Shown here in pieces: positions 46,301-57,155 of a DNA stretch of 64,000 nucleotides (position 1 is the stretch's first letter; each line of letters starts with the position of its first letter). Origin of the DNA: Saururus chinensis (lineage: Eukaryota > Streptophyta > Magnoliopsida > Piperales > Saururaceae); the NCBI GenBank assembly GCA_035235625.1, contig CP141142.1:31320995-31384994 (forward strand), given 5' to 3'. The notes under the pieces were generated by a model, which searched no databases, was not told the origin of the DNA, and saw only the letters and a list, made by a program, of their open reading frames with translations. The position numbers and the translations under genes are program-made.

Positions 46301-49300
46301 TTTTGGTACAACCAAGATGTTGTAGTAGCACAATGGAGCTGGAAATTATCTGACCTTTTGTATAACTAAGCTTGTAGGACACTAGGACTGCAATAAAGTT
46401 CATGGGACTTCACAAATGGGTTGACTAGTATGTTAGTCATTGCCTCTTGTAGTGCTCTCGTGGGCTTGCTATTTTGAGTAGCACCTGTTAGGAAATTTAG
46501 AAAACAAGTTGAAGGAAGAAAAGAAGAGAGCTTTTTTTGTAAGTCATCTTCAATACAATAATGAAGGGATCGACTCTCTTAATTAGAGAAAGAACAACCC
46601 TAACCCTAATCATAATAAAAGTCGTAATTACCCTTTCACTTAAACAAGAGTTAACCAATAAGAAAATAACAATTAATTAGACTGACTTAACTACCCTCTA
46701 TAATGTCAGACTTAAAGATATACACTTAGACAAAAAAACTGAATGATACTATAATACTCCCCCTCAAACTCTGGATATGGGCAACATCAAGAATTTGCTC
46801 AACAAAAATTGAAATCTTGCCACTGTATGAGTCTTGGTGAAGATGTCAGTTAATTGGAGGGAGGATTGAACATATGAAAGGGAGAGTTTCAGTACGCAGA
46901 TGATGACATATAAAGTAGCAATCAATCTTTGTGTTTCATAGTGATGACGGACAAAGTGGCAATCAATCTCTATATATTTCGTACGTTTGTGGAACACAGA
47001 ATTGTGAGCAATATGAATGGCACTTCGGTTATCACAAAACATAGGGGTTGGAGCAACAATAGAAACACCCATATTAGACAATATTTAACAAAGCCAAACA
47101 ATCTTAGTGGCCATGTCAGCTATTGCCCTATGTTCAGCCACAATTGTAGATCTAGCAATAATATTTTGCTTCTTGCTCTTCCAAGAGATTAGAGAATCAA
47201 TAACCAAGAGTAGACTTGCAATCAATAACATCGATAGCCCAATCAACATCCAAGTAGGCTTGAAGAACAAGATCAGGATGAGTGATTGTAAGTTATACCA
47301 AGGAATCAACAACCTTCTGATATTGAGTAGGATCATCTAAGTAGAGTGCTATTCAAAAGGTCCAACTTCAAATTAAATTGCGTAGGAGTAGCTACTAAAT
47401 GAGAGTCAGATAAGCTTGAGTAAGTAATAATATTAGTGACATATTTGGACTGAGAAGAAGATATCCTTGAGAAGAGTAGGCAACTTCAATTCCCAAAAAA
47501 TGCCATAGAAAATGATGGTTTGTCATCTCAAACAATTATATCAACTGGTGTTGGAGAAAAAGATACCTACATCACTATTAGTAATAATCATATTATTAAT
47601 ATACAAAAGGGGTACAATACACCTAAGCAGAGTGTATATGATGAATAAGGCGGGATCATGAGCATTGATAGTGAAACCCAAATGAAGTAACGTTGCATTG
47701 AACTTCTCAAACTAAGTTTGTGGGGCTTGCTTAAGACCATATAAAGCACGACAAAGGCGACAAACCTTCATGGCTTATGTAGAAGACCGGGAGGCCTCAT
47801 ATATACTTTCTTAGACAAATCACCATTGATAAGAGCATTTTTGACATCCATTTGATAGAGTAGCCATAGATAGATTGAGGCAATAGATATGGGTGCAAAC
47901 AAAAGTCATGTAGGCAATGTGAGCAAATGTCTCCACATTATCAATTCCATATTCTTAAAGCAAATTCTTTGGCAACTAACCGCGCAATGTATTGTTCAAA
48001 AGAATTGTCAAACTTGTTTTTGATCTTGAACACCAATGACTTGCTTACCAAGTGGAAGAGAGACTAACTCCCAGGTACTAGTCTTGTGCAAAGTAGATAA
48101 CTCTACTTGCCTTGCCCTTTACCAATTTGTATAATCAAAATCCTCATTGTAGGACCATACCAATCAGCAGAAGAGGCAATAGGAGTAGTAGAATTTGAAG
48201 GCAAAGAGGCAGCAGTGAGAGGAGGTAGAGCAGGAGACAACTTAGCTAAACGGCAATTGCATCTGGGTTTAGGAACATGCAAAGATGCACCAGATTGGTC
48301 TCCAGTAGGGGCAGTAGGAGGCAACAAGGATGTTGTGGAGCCCTTAAAGTTATGTTGGTAAACTTGGGTAATAGGTGGACGAGCTTGTAAATGAGTAGAC
48401 ATATCAACTAGTTCTTGCATTAATCAAAAAGAGATTTAGGAAAAGGATTGATGTAAATCAAAGCAAAGTGATCAACAATAGGAACAGGTTGTGGAATTGC
48501 ATAATAAAACAGATGTTCAACAAACATGTCGAGAAATATAACTTATTGCTTATTGGATCATAACATTGATTTCCTTTTTGATCAATGACAACCTTAAAAG
48601 ACACATAACCTAGAGCGTGTAAATTTGTGCATTCAATAGCAAGGAACAATACATAACAAGCACAACCAAAAACACGTAGCGACTGATAATCAGGTTTAAC
48701 ACCATTTAAACATTCAAAAGGAGACTTGCCTGAAGTTAAGGATGACGGAATGTGATTGATCAAGTAGGTTGTAATAAGGACAACTTCACCTTAGAAAACA
48801 AAGGGAACTAAAGGAGAAAGTAATAGTGCTCGTGCATTCTCTAGGATGTGACGATGTTTTCTTTTAACAACCCCATTTTGTTAAGGTGTGTGAGGGAAAG
48901 ATAACTGATAAAGTGTACCTTCATTGGTGAGGACTTTAAGCTCAGATGATAAGTATTCACCACCAGAGTTAGAGCGGAATATCACGGGGCAGCGAAGCGG
49001 AAGTGTGGAATATTACAGGGTAGCGAAGCGGACTATCTGTGACATGTGCTAGGGCGCACACATGTGTGGAATTGTTGTATACTAAGTGTGTATACGTTGC
49101 GGGAACTGTTCATAGTTTTTCACACCATGTATGTCCTCAGCTTCATGTTACCCGTGATTCTCCATGTTCAAAACACGGGTCCCTTTCTCCCATGCTTCAA
49201 GGGAGTGGACCTTCTCATCAAGCTTGTCAAATCTGGTTGCAAGGGATGCTAAATGCTCCTCCACAACATCCACTTGAAACAATGTTTTCGACGTCTTTGA

Positions 49301-52300
49301 CGGCATTGGAGTGGGCTCTTCCACCCTACTTGCCTCGACCACCGACTTCGGCATCCCTTTCGAAGTTTAATTGAATTGAAAGGGGGGTTGTATGAACCGA
49401 GGCTTTGATACTATTTGTCACGGCCCTGTTCGATGGATAGGCTATCGTTCGGCACTTGCGAGACCTTCCGCCTAACAATTCAGCCTTTCGAGTAAAATAA
49501 GTGTTCTTGTTTGGCAAGGCACTGTGCAGATCACGTGCGAAGGGCTTTGCGAAGCAAGAGGTAGGGAGAATGAGAGTGACTCATTGCAAAAAAATAAATG
49601 AACAAAAGCATGAAGACGGATTGTATTCACTATTAACGCGTTTACAAAGCAATAGGTGCAAAACACATGCCTTGCGAAGCAAGAGGTAGGGAGAATGAGA
49701 GTGACTCATTGCAAAAAAATAAATGAACAAAAGCATGAAGACGGATTGTATTCACTATCAACGCGTTTACAAAGCAATAGGTGCAAAACACATGCCTTGC
49801 GAAGCAAGAGGTAGGGAGAATGAGAGTGACTCATTGCAAAAAAATAAATGAACAAAAGCATGAAGATAGATTGTATTCACTATCAACGCGTTTACAAAGC
49901 AATAGGTGCAAAACACATGAGCCAACCACATAAACACTACCCTCCCCTTATATAGCATAAGAGATTTTTTGGATATTGCTAGTGGCAGCCAAAGTGGCTC
50001 TACGGGTGTGGTTACATAAAAGTAAAGGAAAATGTATAAAAATTCCATATGCTATATAGGGGGAGGGTAGTGTTTGTGTGGCCGGCTTATGTGTTTTGCA
50101 CCCATTGCTTTGTAATCACGATGATAGTTAATGTATTCCGTCTTCATGCTTGCATTAATTTATTTTTTGCAATGTGTCACTCTTGCTCTCCCTATCTCTT
50201 GCTTCACAAGGCCCTTCGCATGTGCTCTGCGTAGTGCCTTGCCAAGCAAGAACACTTATTTTACTTGAAAGGTTGAATTGTTAGGCGGAAGGCCTTGCAA
50301 GTGCCACACGATAGCCTGTCCATTGAGCAGGGCCGTGACAGTTGGTATAAAAGCCTTGGTTCATGCAACCACCCTTTTGATTCAATTAAACTTTGAAAGT
50401 GATGCCGAAGTCGGTGGTTGTGGCAAGTAGGGTAGAAGAGCTTACATTGATATCGTCAAAGACATTGAAAGCATTGATGTAAGTGGATGCTGCGAAGGAG
50501 CATCTAGCATCCCTTTCAACCAGCTTCGACAAGCTTGATGAGAAGGTCCACTCCCTTGAAGCATGGGAGAAAGGGACCCGTGATTTGAGCACGGAGAATC
50601 GTGAGTTGATCAATGAGCTTTGTGATGATGTGCAAATGTCTATAATTTTCTTACAAGAGATTCATGGCTTAGCAGCCCAAGTGTCGCTTCTTATGTGTAC
50701 CACCGCTCGTCAAGAATTGATTGCCGCTATGGGCAGTTCAAGACGCCCTAAAGTGCCAGAACCCACTGCATATATAGGTGCACGAGATGCTAAGCAACTC
50801 GAGATTTTTTTGTTCGATAATGAACAATACCTTTGGGTCAACCTGGAAACTGAGGAGGCAAAAGTGGCTATGGCTACGATGTATTTGTTCGACGATGCCA
50901 AGTTGTGGTGGAGGACCAAGTTTGATGAGATGACAAGAGGTCTAATTTGGATAAACATGTGGGAGGAGCTGAAGAATCAACTCAAGACTCAATTCTTTCT
51001 CGAAAATGTTGAGTTTATTGCTCGATGGAACCTTAGACGCCTCCAACACACTCGGATTGTTCGACAATATGTTAAGCAATTTTTTGCCCTTATGTTAGAT
51101 ATTCGGGCCATGTCTGGAAAGACAAGTTCTTTTTAGGACTCAGGCTATGGGTTCAAACGAAACTAATGAAGGTGGGGTGTAAGAGAATTGACCACTGGCA
51201 TCACAAAAGTGGAATGCCTTACCCACTATACTAATGAAGGTGGCTTCAAGAAGAACACCTCCAACCAAAGGGATCAATGATATGGTCAGAAAGACCAAGG
51301 GTTATTCACCGGGGCCCAAAATAGAGGCAAGAGGAAGATGGGGGAGCAAAATCTTTTTTACAAGAGTGATAGACCAAGGACAGACAGTTCAACATTTTGA
51401 CCTCATTAGTTTGAATGTTTCCTATGTAGTGGTCCTCACTCTATTCGTGACTGCCCACAGAAAAAGGAGCTTAATGCCATATATGCCCGGCTATCGCATT
51501 CTGAAATTGCCAACAAAGATGTAGAACCAAAAATGGGGACATTACGATCCCTCAATACATTCAAGGGACAAGATGTAACAAAACCTTTTTAGGCTAAGGA
51601 CTTGATGTACTTTGAGATTTGTTTGAATAGAGTCCCAACCCGGGCCATGGTCGATACTGGAGCCACTCATTTTCGTCTCCAACAATGAGATAAAGCGCCT
51701 TGGGTTACAGTTGGTGAAAGACTCAAGCCAGATGAATGCGGTGAACTCTAAAGCTCACCCTATTACTGGGTTGGTCAAGGACATCCCCATTACAATTGGA
51801 AGTTGGCATGGAAAAATTAATGTAATGGCCGTTCACTTAGATGATTTTCAGGTGATACTGGGGATGTACTTCTTACAACGTATTTACAAAGGTGTCTAGA
51901 TCAGGCCCGCAACACCTGCGTACATGGTGTGCAATACTACGGACAGTTCCCGTAACTTATGCATACTTAGTATCCAACACTTTTACACGTGTGTATGCCC
52001 TAGCATGTGTCATAGATAGTCTGCTTCGCTACCCCATGACAGGAAGTACTTAATAGCTACATGAAATTGATTATGCACCATAGCAATAAACTCACAATAA
52101 ATTAAAGAAAAGTAGACCGATGACACATAAGATACACCCAATAAAAGCCAGCATAGTAACCGCAAATGCAACATAATATTTGGAGCCACCTATGGTAGAA
52201 ATTGGGGTAGGACCCCATACATTAAAAAGAGAATTAAATCAAAGGGATGATTAGAAATTGAATCACTTAAATTAAATGGTAGTGTTGACAATTTTGAAAA

Positions 52301-55300
52301 TTTACAACCACAACAAGCAGAAATGTAACTAACTAGCAAAGTTCCTAAATCGTAAAAATTAAATATTGTAGTCTTGACCTAGAAACATGTCCTAATCATG
52401 AGTGTTATAAGTAAAATAAGGAAGAATCATAACAAAGACACAAGTTGCCCAAAGTAGAATGAACAGCATGGGAAGTAGGTGCATGTAAGTGATCCAACGT
52501 GTGGAGACCTCGAGCTCTACAACTTATCCCAATTTGCCTGCCTGTCTTGAGATCCTGCACAACACAACTAGAGGGAGAAAACAAAATAGAGTAACCCAAT
52601 TTTGTAAATTGAGTGATAGAGACAAGACCAACAGGAAGTGGTTGGATGTGAAAAACATCATAAAGCAAAAGAAAGGGTGAGCTAATGTAGCCCATGCTAG
52701 ACAATGACATGGAGCAGCCATTTGCTTCACGAACAACATTGAAGTGTGAAGATTCTCCACACAACAAAATAGGTAGCATCTGGTATCATATGGTGTATGG
52801 CGCCAAAATCAAATATCATTTAGAATGATTAAGACAAACAAAATCAGGTGGAGACAACCCTGTTTGAAACAGACAATGTAGGAGAGACAGAGGTACCAAG
52901 TAGTCGAGTCAAATCTTCTAGCAAAAATTGGAGCTCAAAAGTGGAGGTTGTTGCAGGTGAGGATGCACTAGAGATGTCAGTTAGTGTATCAAAGACCATA
53001 TTGGCAGCCTTAGGGCGACCACTAGGGAACTGTTGTCCACGATTTTGATAAAAGGAATGGGCTGGTTGAGAAGCTGTGGATAAACGAGGAAATGAATGTC
53101 TATGCTGATGTGAGGTGGACTTATGCCCAGATTATTGTGGGCGCGGAGGGTGTTTGGTCTTTCAATGTCCCTTTTGGTGACAATTGTTGCATTCGTTAGT
53201 GGCGGTTTGAGGTTTTGGCTTACTCGTTACCTGAATAGGTGCATTAGACGAAGCAACCAAAATAGTCAGATTAGTTGAGGTTTAGAAATTATAAATTTTC
53301 AATCTGGTTTCCCTTACAATTAATTCATTAACACTAGTAGCAATAGTGGGCAAGGGAGACCAATGCAAAATGGAACCATGAATGACTTCATATTCATCCT
53401 AAAGAGCCATAAGAAATTGAACAATTTGATGATCCTCACAAAACCTGAGCAAATTAAGAGAAGCAAAGATTTCAACAGGTTCTATACATGCTAACTGATC
53501 GCATGTAGTGGTTATGTAGGCATTGAAATCCATAATAGATTTGTCTCATTACCTTGCAGAATGAATATTCAACTCAAGTTGATAAAGGTTGGCATAATGA
53601 GACTCCACATATAAAGAGGCTAGTTAATCCCAAATAGCCATGGTTGTCTTAAACTTGGTTAATTGTAAACCAATAGAGAGATCCACAAAATTATTTATCC
53701 TAGTAATAATTTTGGTAGTATGTATACGCCATTCAAAACACTATATAGCAAAATCCTTTCCTTTGACATCAACTTTCATAACAAGTTCAAGAGTAGAACT
53801 ATCAATATAATTCTTAAGTTCTTTTCCCATGATAAAGTTACTCATGCATAATTTTAAATGGAGTAATTACTACCATTTAGATGCATGTTGATGGCCTGAA
53901 GATTATCATGCTTATCTGACAAATCCATAGTAATGAGATTGTACCAATAAATAAACATTTAACGGTAATGTGGGGCAAAGTGTTACGGACCTGGTCCGAA
54001 ACCCTTTGTAAATACATTGTAATTACCTTTTTATGTCTTTCTTTATGTTTTTATGTATTTTTCCTTTATTTTTATGTAACTATGCTCGTAGAGTTACTTT
54101 GGCTGCTACTCCAGCAATATCCGAAAAATCCCTTATCCTATATAAAGGGAGGGTAGTGCTTGAATGATTGTCATTGCTTTGTAAACACGTTGATAGTGAA
54201 TGCAATCCACTTTCTTGCTTATGTTCATTCATTTCTTTGCAATGTGTCACTCCTTTTCCCCCTACCTCTTGATTTGTAAGGCCCTTCGCATGTGATCCGA
54301 GCAGCGCCTTGCCCAGTAAGAACTCTTGTTCCCTTCGATAGGCTGACTTGCCAGGCGGAAAGCCTTGCAAGTGCCGCACGGTAGCCTTTCTATCGAGTAG
54401 GGCCGTGACAAAAGAGAGATCGGAAATACCAGAAACTTTGAAAGGAACAAATTCAATGGAGGTGTCCTCAAAGGAACAAAAGTGCCAATCACAAAACGGT
54501 AGAGATGTAGCCACTACAATAAGATGAGTAGTGCTGCCGGAACAGTGCTCTGCTACAATATGATGAACAGTGTGTCAGAACAGAACAATGAACAGAGCTC
54601 CGGAACAATAGATGAACAGTGAACAGTATGATGAATAGAGCAGATGCAAAGCTAACTAAAGAGCAGGAAATCAGGACAGACGCAAAATGTCTTAGCTATT
54701 CTATTAGGAAACTCAGAGAATAAGTTGAAGGAAGAAAAGAAGAGTTTTTTCTGGAAGTCATCTAATACAATAAAGAAGGGATTGACCCTTTTAATCAAAG
54801 AAAGAACAACCCTAACCCTAATCACAGAAAAAGTCTTAATTGCTCTTCTTGAATAAGAGTTAATCAATAAGAAAATAATAATTAACTAAATTAACTTAAT
54901 TACCCTATATAACATCAGAACTAACATAAACACTTGGACAAAAAAAATTGAATGATACTCTAATAGCACCCATGCTCAAAATTTTTTACTTGCGTTAGTT
55001 GCAAATATTGGGCCTTAACTTTTTGGAATTCAGCCCATGGTGCATCAAAAGTTTGCAATCTCGGATCTCGGCTAGATCTTGCTTGTGCATATCTGACTTC
55101 TTGCCAGACTGGTAAGATATATTGCCAAGGAAACACCTCGGCCAAGCGAAGTTGATAGAGGAGAATTCTTAAGGGAACATTTGTCTAAATGAGTTGCTGA
55201 TTGAAGGAAATTGGAGAGATTCTTGGTCGTGGTCCTCTCCAATCCTCCTTTTATGTGAATTTTTTCTTTTAAAAAAAAATTACCCTTGCATGCTAAACCA

Positions 55301-57155
55301 TTAATATAATAACATATTAAATTGGATGCACATGCATCAAGATTCTTTATTGAATTTTTTTTCCTAATTTTCCTTTATGTTTCATCTCACCGGGATCTCG
55401 GCTAGGTCTCAGATTTTCGGCTTGCTGAGGTAGCAGCTGAGACTGAGATGGAAAGTAAGTGGTACAGGTTGTGTCAGTGTGAAGAGAGAGATTGTGCATG
55501 TTCTTACTCATTGTAGGAATCAAATCCTTACGTGGTAGAAAAAATGCTTACTAACCGAAACTTAAATTTGAAGGAATCTGATTGAAGGCATACAATAGTC
55601 CCATCGCATGTGGGAACTATCATTCATTCAATTGCCTTACTAAATTTAAGCACTCCTTCCTTTAGCTATGTAATTCAATCTTAAACAATTATAAAATCAA
55701 ATAGACAGTGGAGCAATATGTTTGGTAAGTTTTACCCAATAAACACTCTCAATGTAAATTCGTCATTTGGCTGCTTACCTTCCAAATCAGATTTTAGTAG
55801 CTTCGAATTTAGAGCCTTTGCAGTGACTCCATCTTGTAGCTTGATCAAGAACCAATGGCACACCTAAGCACTGTCTCTATAATGGTTCCAAGAACATCCA
55901 CTTAGACTTCTGGTTTGTCATGGGATTTGCCAACATGAATTATGAACTTACAAGTCTGAAAGAGGAGTTGATGATGATGATTAGTTGTTTAGTTGATGGA
56001 CAAAGTACATCTGGACCGTCTTGTTTCCAGTTGAACCAGAGGGTTAAACCAGTCAAACTGGTTGAGGAAGGCGTTCAGTTAGCCCAGGTGTCCCAAATTA
56101 GAAAGCTTAAGGGGCGTGTGTTAAATTCCATGGATGCTTGGATATTTCCTCTAACGAGCTTATGGGCAAGCCAAGAAGTTTTACTGGTTGACTAATAAAA
56201 TGCCTTATGATGGTGGTGATAGATAAGTGGACGAGTGAATGCTTCTTCCAAATAAAAGTGAAGAAAGTGCTAGAGCAAACAGCATTTGTGAGAATGTAGT
56301 TCATAGTACTCAATTGGATAGGAGTGCCGTAACTGCTGTTAATTTCTATCTATTGAAGCACTTCTCATGCAAGCTTATCCGTTTCTATTAGGGATGACAC
56401 CATTAGTTCTTTGCTTCAGTAATGCTTTTGGCACTAGCATTTGTAAAATAAGTACTTAGATCTTTACTAATGTCTTTTAATAAATGTTACTCAAAAGGAA
56501 GTAGTGGTAGAGGTCACCGTCAACTATCTTTGGGTTTTCCTTTTCTTATTCAAATTTCAAACAGTAGTTATGCAGTATATTGACTTGGATCAACAATCCT
56601 GCTTACTGCTGTATTCAACTTGATGTTTTTTATGTTTAGATTGGTGGAAATCTTCTAGCACATTGTCTTGGTAATTAGTGACTGTGACCTATATGTATGA
56701 AAAGTTCAACTTGTATGTGTGGAATTCATATTGTCTTTGAATACGGTATGTAAATACATTTTACTTGAATCTCTTGGTCTATAAAATGTTTTTTTGATGA
56801 AAAATTCAACATGTATGTGTGGAATTCAGATTGGCTTTGAATACAGTAGGTAAATACATTTTGCTTGAATCTCTTGGTCTGCAAAATATTTTTTTTTCGC
56901 ATAGATGATGGGAGTAGCCTAATGTATACGACTATGTTAATTTGTCCTTGTTTCGTAGTGTAGCTATAATTCATGTTCAAAATTAAAGAGGTTTGATTAT
57001 TTCATAAATTTGTTTATTTATTGTAATGGCATGTATGAAGTCCGATCTAATGTACTATAATGTGCAATTTGCAGGCAACTTCTCGGGGTGAGGAAGGTAT
57101 GACTCTCTTTTTCGTTTGTTGTAACCCCAATTGTGGTTATAGATGGAGGGACTGA
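43359..57155 (+). CDS. NRPB9: RNA polymerase II subunit 9 (RPB9/NRPB9), copy B, 4 coding exons, 114 aa
   Basis: Coding exons are 43359-43387, 43527-43602, 45203-45361 and 57075-57155, with GT-AG borders and intron phases identical to copy A. The deduced length, 114 aa, equals that of known plant NRPB9. The N-terminal ribbon has C7, C10, C29 and C32 (FCREC ... YACRNC). The TFIIS-like C-terminal ribbon has C76, C79, C103 and C108 (RCAQC ... [14 protein letters not shown]). The protein is a peripheral subunit of RNA polymerase II in the nucleus and in plants is also used by Pol IV/V. Every key residue is present, so this is the copy most likely to provide the basal function. Its last intron (45362-57074) is 11.7 kb, mostly because of the nested Copia cluster, against 1.2 kb in copy A. 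The start is the first ATG after the leader acceptor (GCTTAG at 43346) and matches the family N-terminus MSTMKF. Confidence 0.93.
45362..46485. other. 5' part of RPB9-B last intron
   Basis: Non-coding, partly homologous to the corresponding copy A intron (from 35313). It ends at the Copia target duplication GCACC (46481-46485). Confidence 0.7.
46486..46756 (-). repeat. Copia 3' LTR (271 bp)
   Basis: Matches 54702-54965; shared phrases include AAGTTGAAGGAAGAAAAGAA and AGAAAGAACAACCCTAACCC. The terminal CA has mutated to TA. Confidence 0.9.
46764..48985 (-). pseudogene. Copia pol remnant: integrase C-terminal half, reverse transcriptase, RNase H
   Basis: Minus-strand motifs in order from 48985: [15 protein letters not shown] and [18 protein letters not shown] (integrase core), [20 protein letters not shown] and [11 protein letters not shown] (integrase C-terminal region, 48458-48763), [12 protein letters not shown] and VYMRPPG (reverse transcriptase, about 47800-47860), LISWKSKKQ (about 47165) and [12 protein letters not shown] with [15 protein letters not shown] (RNase H, 46764-47081). 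Frameshifts and stops occur between the blocks, so it is not active. The rest of the integrase lies across the Gypsy-derived insertion, beyond 52041. Confidence 0.88.
49148..49354 (-). pseudogene. Inverted Gypsy gag N-terminal fragment (left arm)
   Basis: The minus-strand frame begins [13 protein letters not shown] and continues [20 protein letters not shown] and LEAWEKGTR, almost the same as the + strand sequence at 50402-50600. It stops after about 68 residues where the outer inverted repeat begins. Confidence 0.8.
49417..50047 (-). repeat. Gypsy LTR, inverted copy with a 125-bp triplication
   Basis: Reads on the minus strand as the LTR found solo at 53981-54410. It ends ...GGCCGTGACA near 49417, followed (on the minus strand) by a tRNA-iMet-type primer-binding-like sequence AGTATCAAAGCC. 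A 125-bp unit starting GCGAAGCAAGAGGTAGGGAG is repeated three times, at 49549, 49674 and 49799. Confidence 0.8.
50048..50340 (+). repeat. Gypsy LTR, 3' part (right arm)
   Basis: Homologous to the last 290 bp or so of the solo LTR at 53981-54410, from the CTATATAGGGGGAGGGTAG region through GGGCCGTGACA. It is followed directly by TTGGTATAAAAGCC, a recognisable complement of initiator tRNA-Met (primer-binding site). Confidence 0.8.
50402..51137 (+). pseudogene. Gypsy gag remnant
   Basis: A frame from ATG 50402 has a stop near 50490; a second open stretch, 50483-51136, encodes 217 aa. Coiled-coil-like [18 protein letters not shown] is followed by a retrotransposon gag domain with [39 protein letters not shown] and [13 protein letters not shown], the usual plant Gypsy gag layout (capsid-like protein). 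The frame ends at a stop (TAG) after SGKTSSF, where more gag would be expected. Confidence 0.85.
51380..51900 (+). pseudogene. Gypsy zinc knuckle and aspartic protease remnant
   Basis: After gag, broken + strand frames give a CCHC-like stretch (about 51419-51475, with [11 protein letters not shown]) and then a retropepsin-like region. MVDTGATHF (about 51647-51675) is the catalytic Asp-Thr-Gly block, followed after a frameshift by [10 protein letters not shown] and [12 protein letters not shown] (51711-51899). The pol part beyond the protease is missing because the outer inverted repeat starts at about 51936. Confidence 0.8.
52042..53980 (-). pseudogene. Copia gag, protease region and integrase N-terminal part
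   Basis: Minus strand from about 53860: [20 protein letters not shown], [50 protein letters not shown] (the UBN2-type Copia gag). Then comes a CCHC-like knuckle CNNCHQKGH (about 53190) and, toward 52100, phrases of the integrase core ([24 protein letters not shown]) that continue across the Gypsy-derived insertion into [10 protein letters not shown] at 48985. Stops and frameshifts are frequent. Confidence 0.78.
53981..54410 (+). mobile_element. Solo Gypsy LTR inside Copia, 430 bp
   Basis: It runs from TGTTACGGACCTGGTCCG to GGGCCGTGACA, with the 4-bp direct repeat AAAG on both sides (53977-53980 and 54411-54414). It contains a TATA-like CCTATATAAAGGGAG (about 54137-54151). It is the same family as the LTR parts in the palindromic element at 48981-52041. 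No internal region remains, so it is a product of LTR-LTR recombination. Confidence 0.85.
54702..54965 (-). repeat. Copia 5' LTR (264 bp)
   Basis: Matches 46486-46756. It is followed by the target duplication GCACC at 54966-54970. Upstream of it (54500-54660), short GATGAACAGTG repeats probably belong to the Copia leader. Confidence 0.9.
54971..57074. other. 3' part of RPB9-B last intron
   Basis: Non-coding. The last 450 bp or so is homologous to the end of the copy A intron (about 36070-36469). A tandem duplication with a 100-bp period lies at 56698-56893: both copies begin TGAAAA[GA]TTCAAC and contain TGTATGTGTGGAATTCA. The acceptor is AATTTGCAG at 57074. Confidence 0.7.

Larger units (their letters stand above)
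48981..52041. mobile_element. Palindromic Gypsy-derived element with inverted ends, inserted in Copia integrase
   Basis: The outer ends are inverted repeats of about 100 bp. On the left, GGGTAGCGAAGCGGACTATC continues to about 49118; the right side (about 51936-52041) is its complement. The right end reads ...ACCCCATGACA. Flanks GGAAT (48976-48980) and GGAAG (52042-52046) look like a 5-bp target duplication. Inside, a left arm (to about 50047) holds, on the minus strand, an LTR part, a primer-binding-like sequence and the start of gag. The right arm (from about 50048) holds the same parts on the + strand, followed by the rest of gag, a zinc knuckle and a protease region. Integrase and reverse transcriptase are absent. 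The arms meet head to head inside the LTR. This is not a normal LTR retrotransposon structure. Confidence 0.72.
46486..54965 (-). mobile_element. Complete Copia retrotransposon, inserted in the RPB9-B last intron and itself hit twice
   Basis: The two LTRs (46486-46756 and 54702-54965) read TGTTAGGAAA ... CTATAATA on the + strand and are similar along their length. The host target GCACC is duplicated exactly at 46481-46485 and 54966-54970. A minus-strand polypurine tract (TTTGAGGGGGAG, about 46757-46768) abuts the 3' LTR. Removing the two later insertions (48981-52041 and 53981-54410, each with one target copy) leaves about 5.0 kb, the usual Copia size. Gag, integrase, reverse transcriptase and RNase H remnants follow the Copia order on the minus strand, all with stops. 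A primer-binding site next to the 5' LTR could not be recognised. Confidence 0.9.

Noticed and set aside
49501..50234. Repeated Cys/Phe-rich frames in the LTR arms
   Set aside because: They translate the 125-bp LTR triplication and its inverted counterpart.
54080..54514. 144-aa minus-strand frame
   Set aside because: It runs across the solo Gypsy LTR boundary into Copia leader sequence, so it cannot be an ancestral gene.
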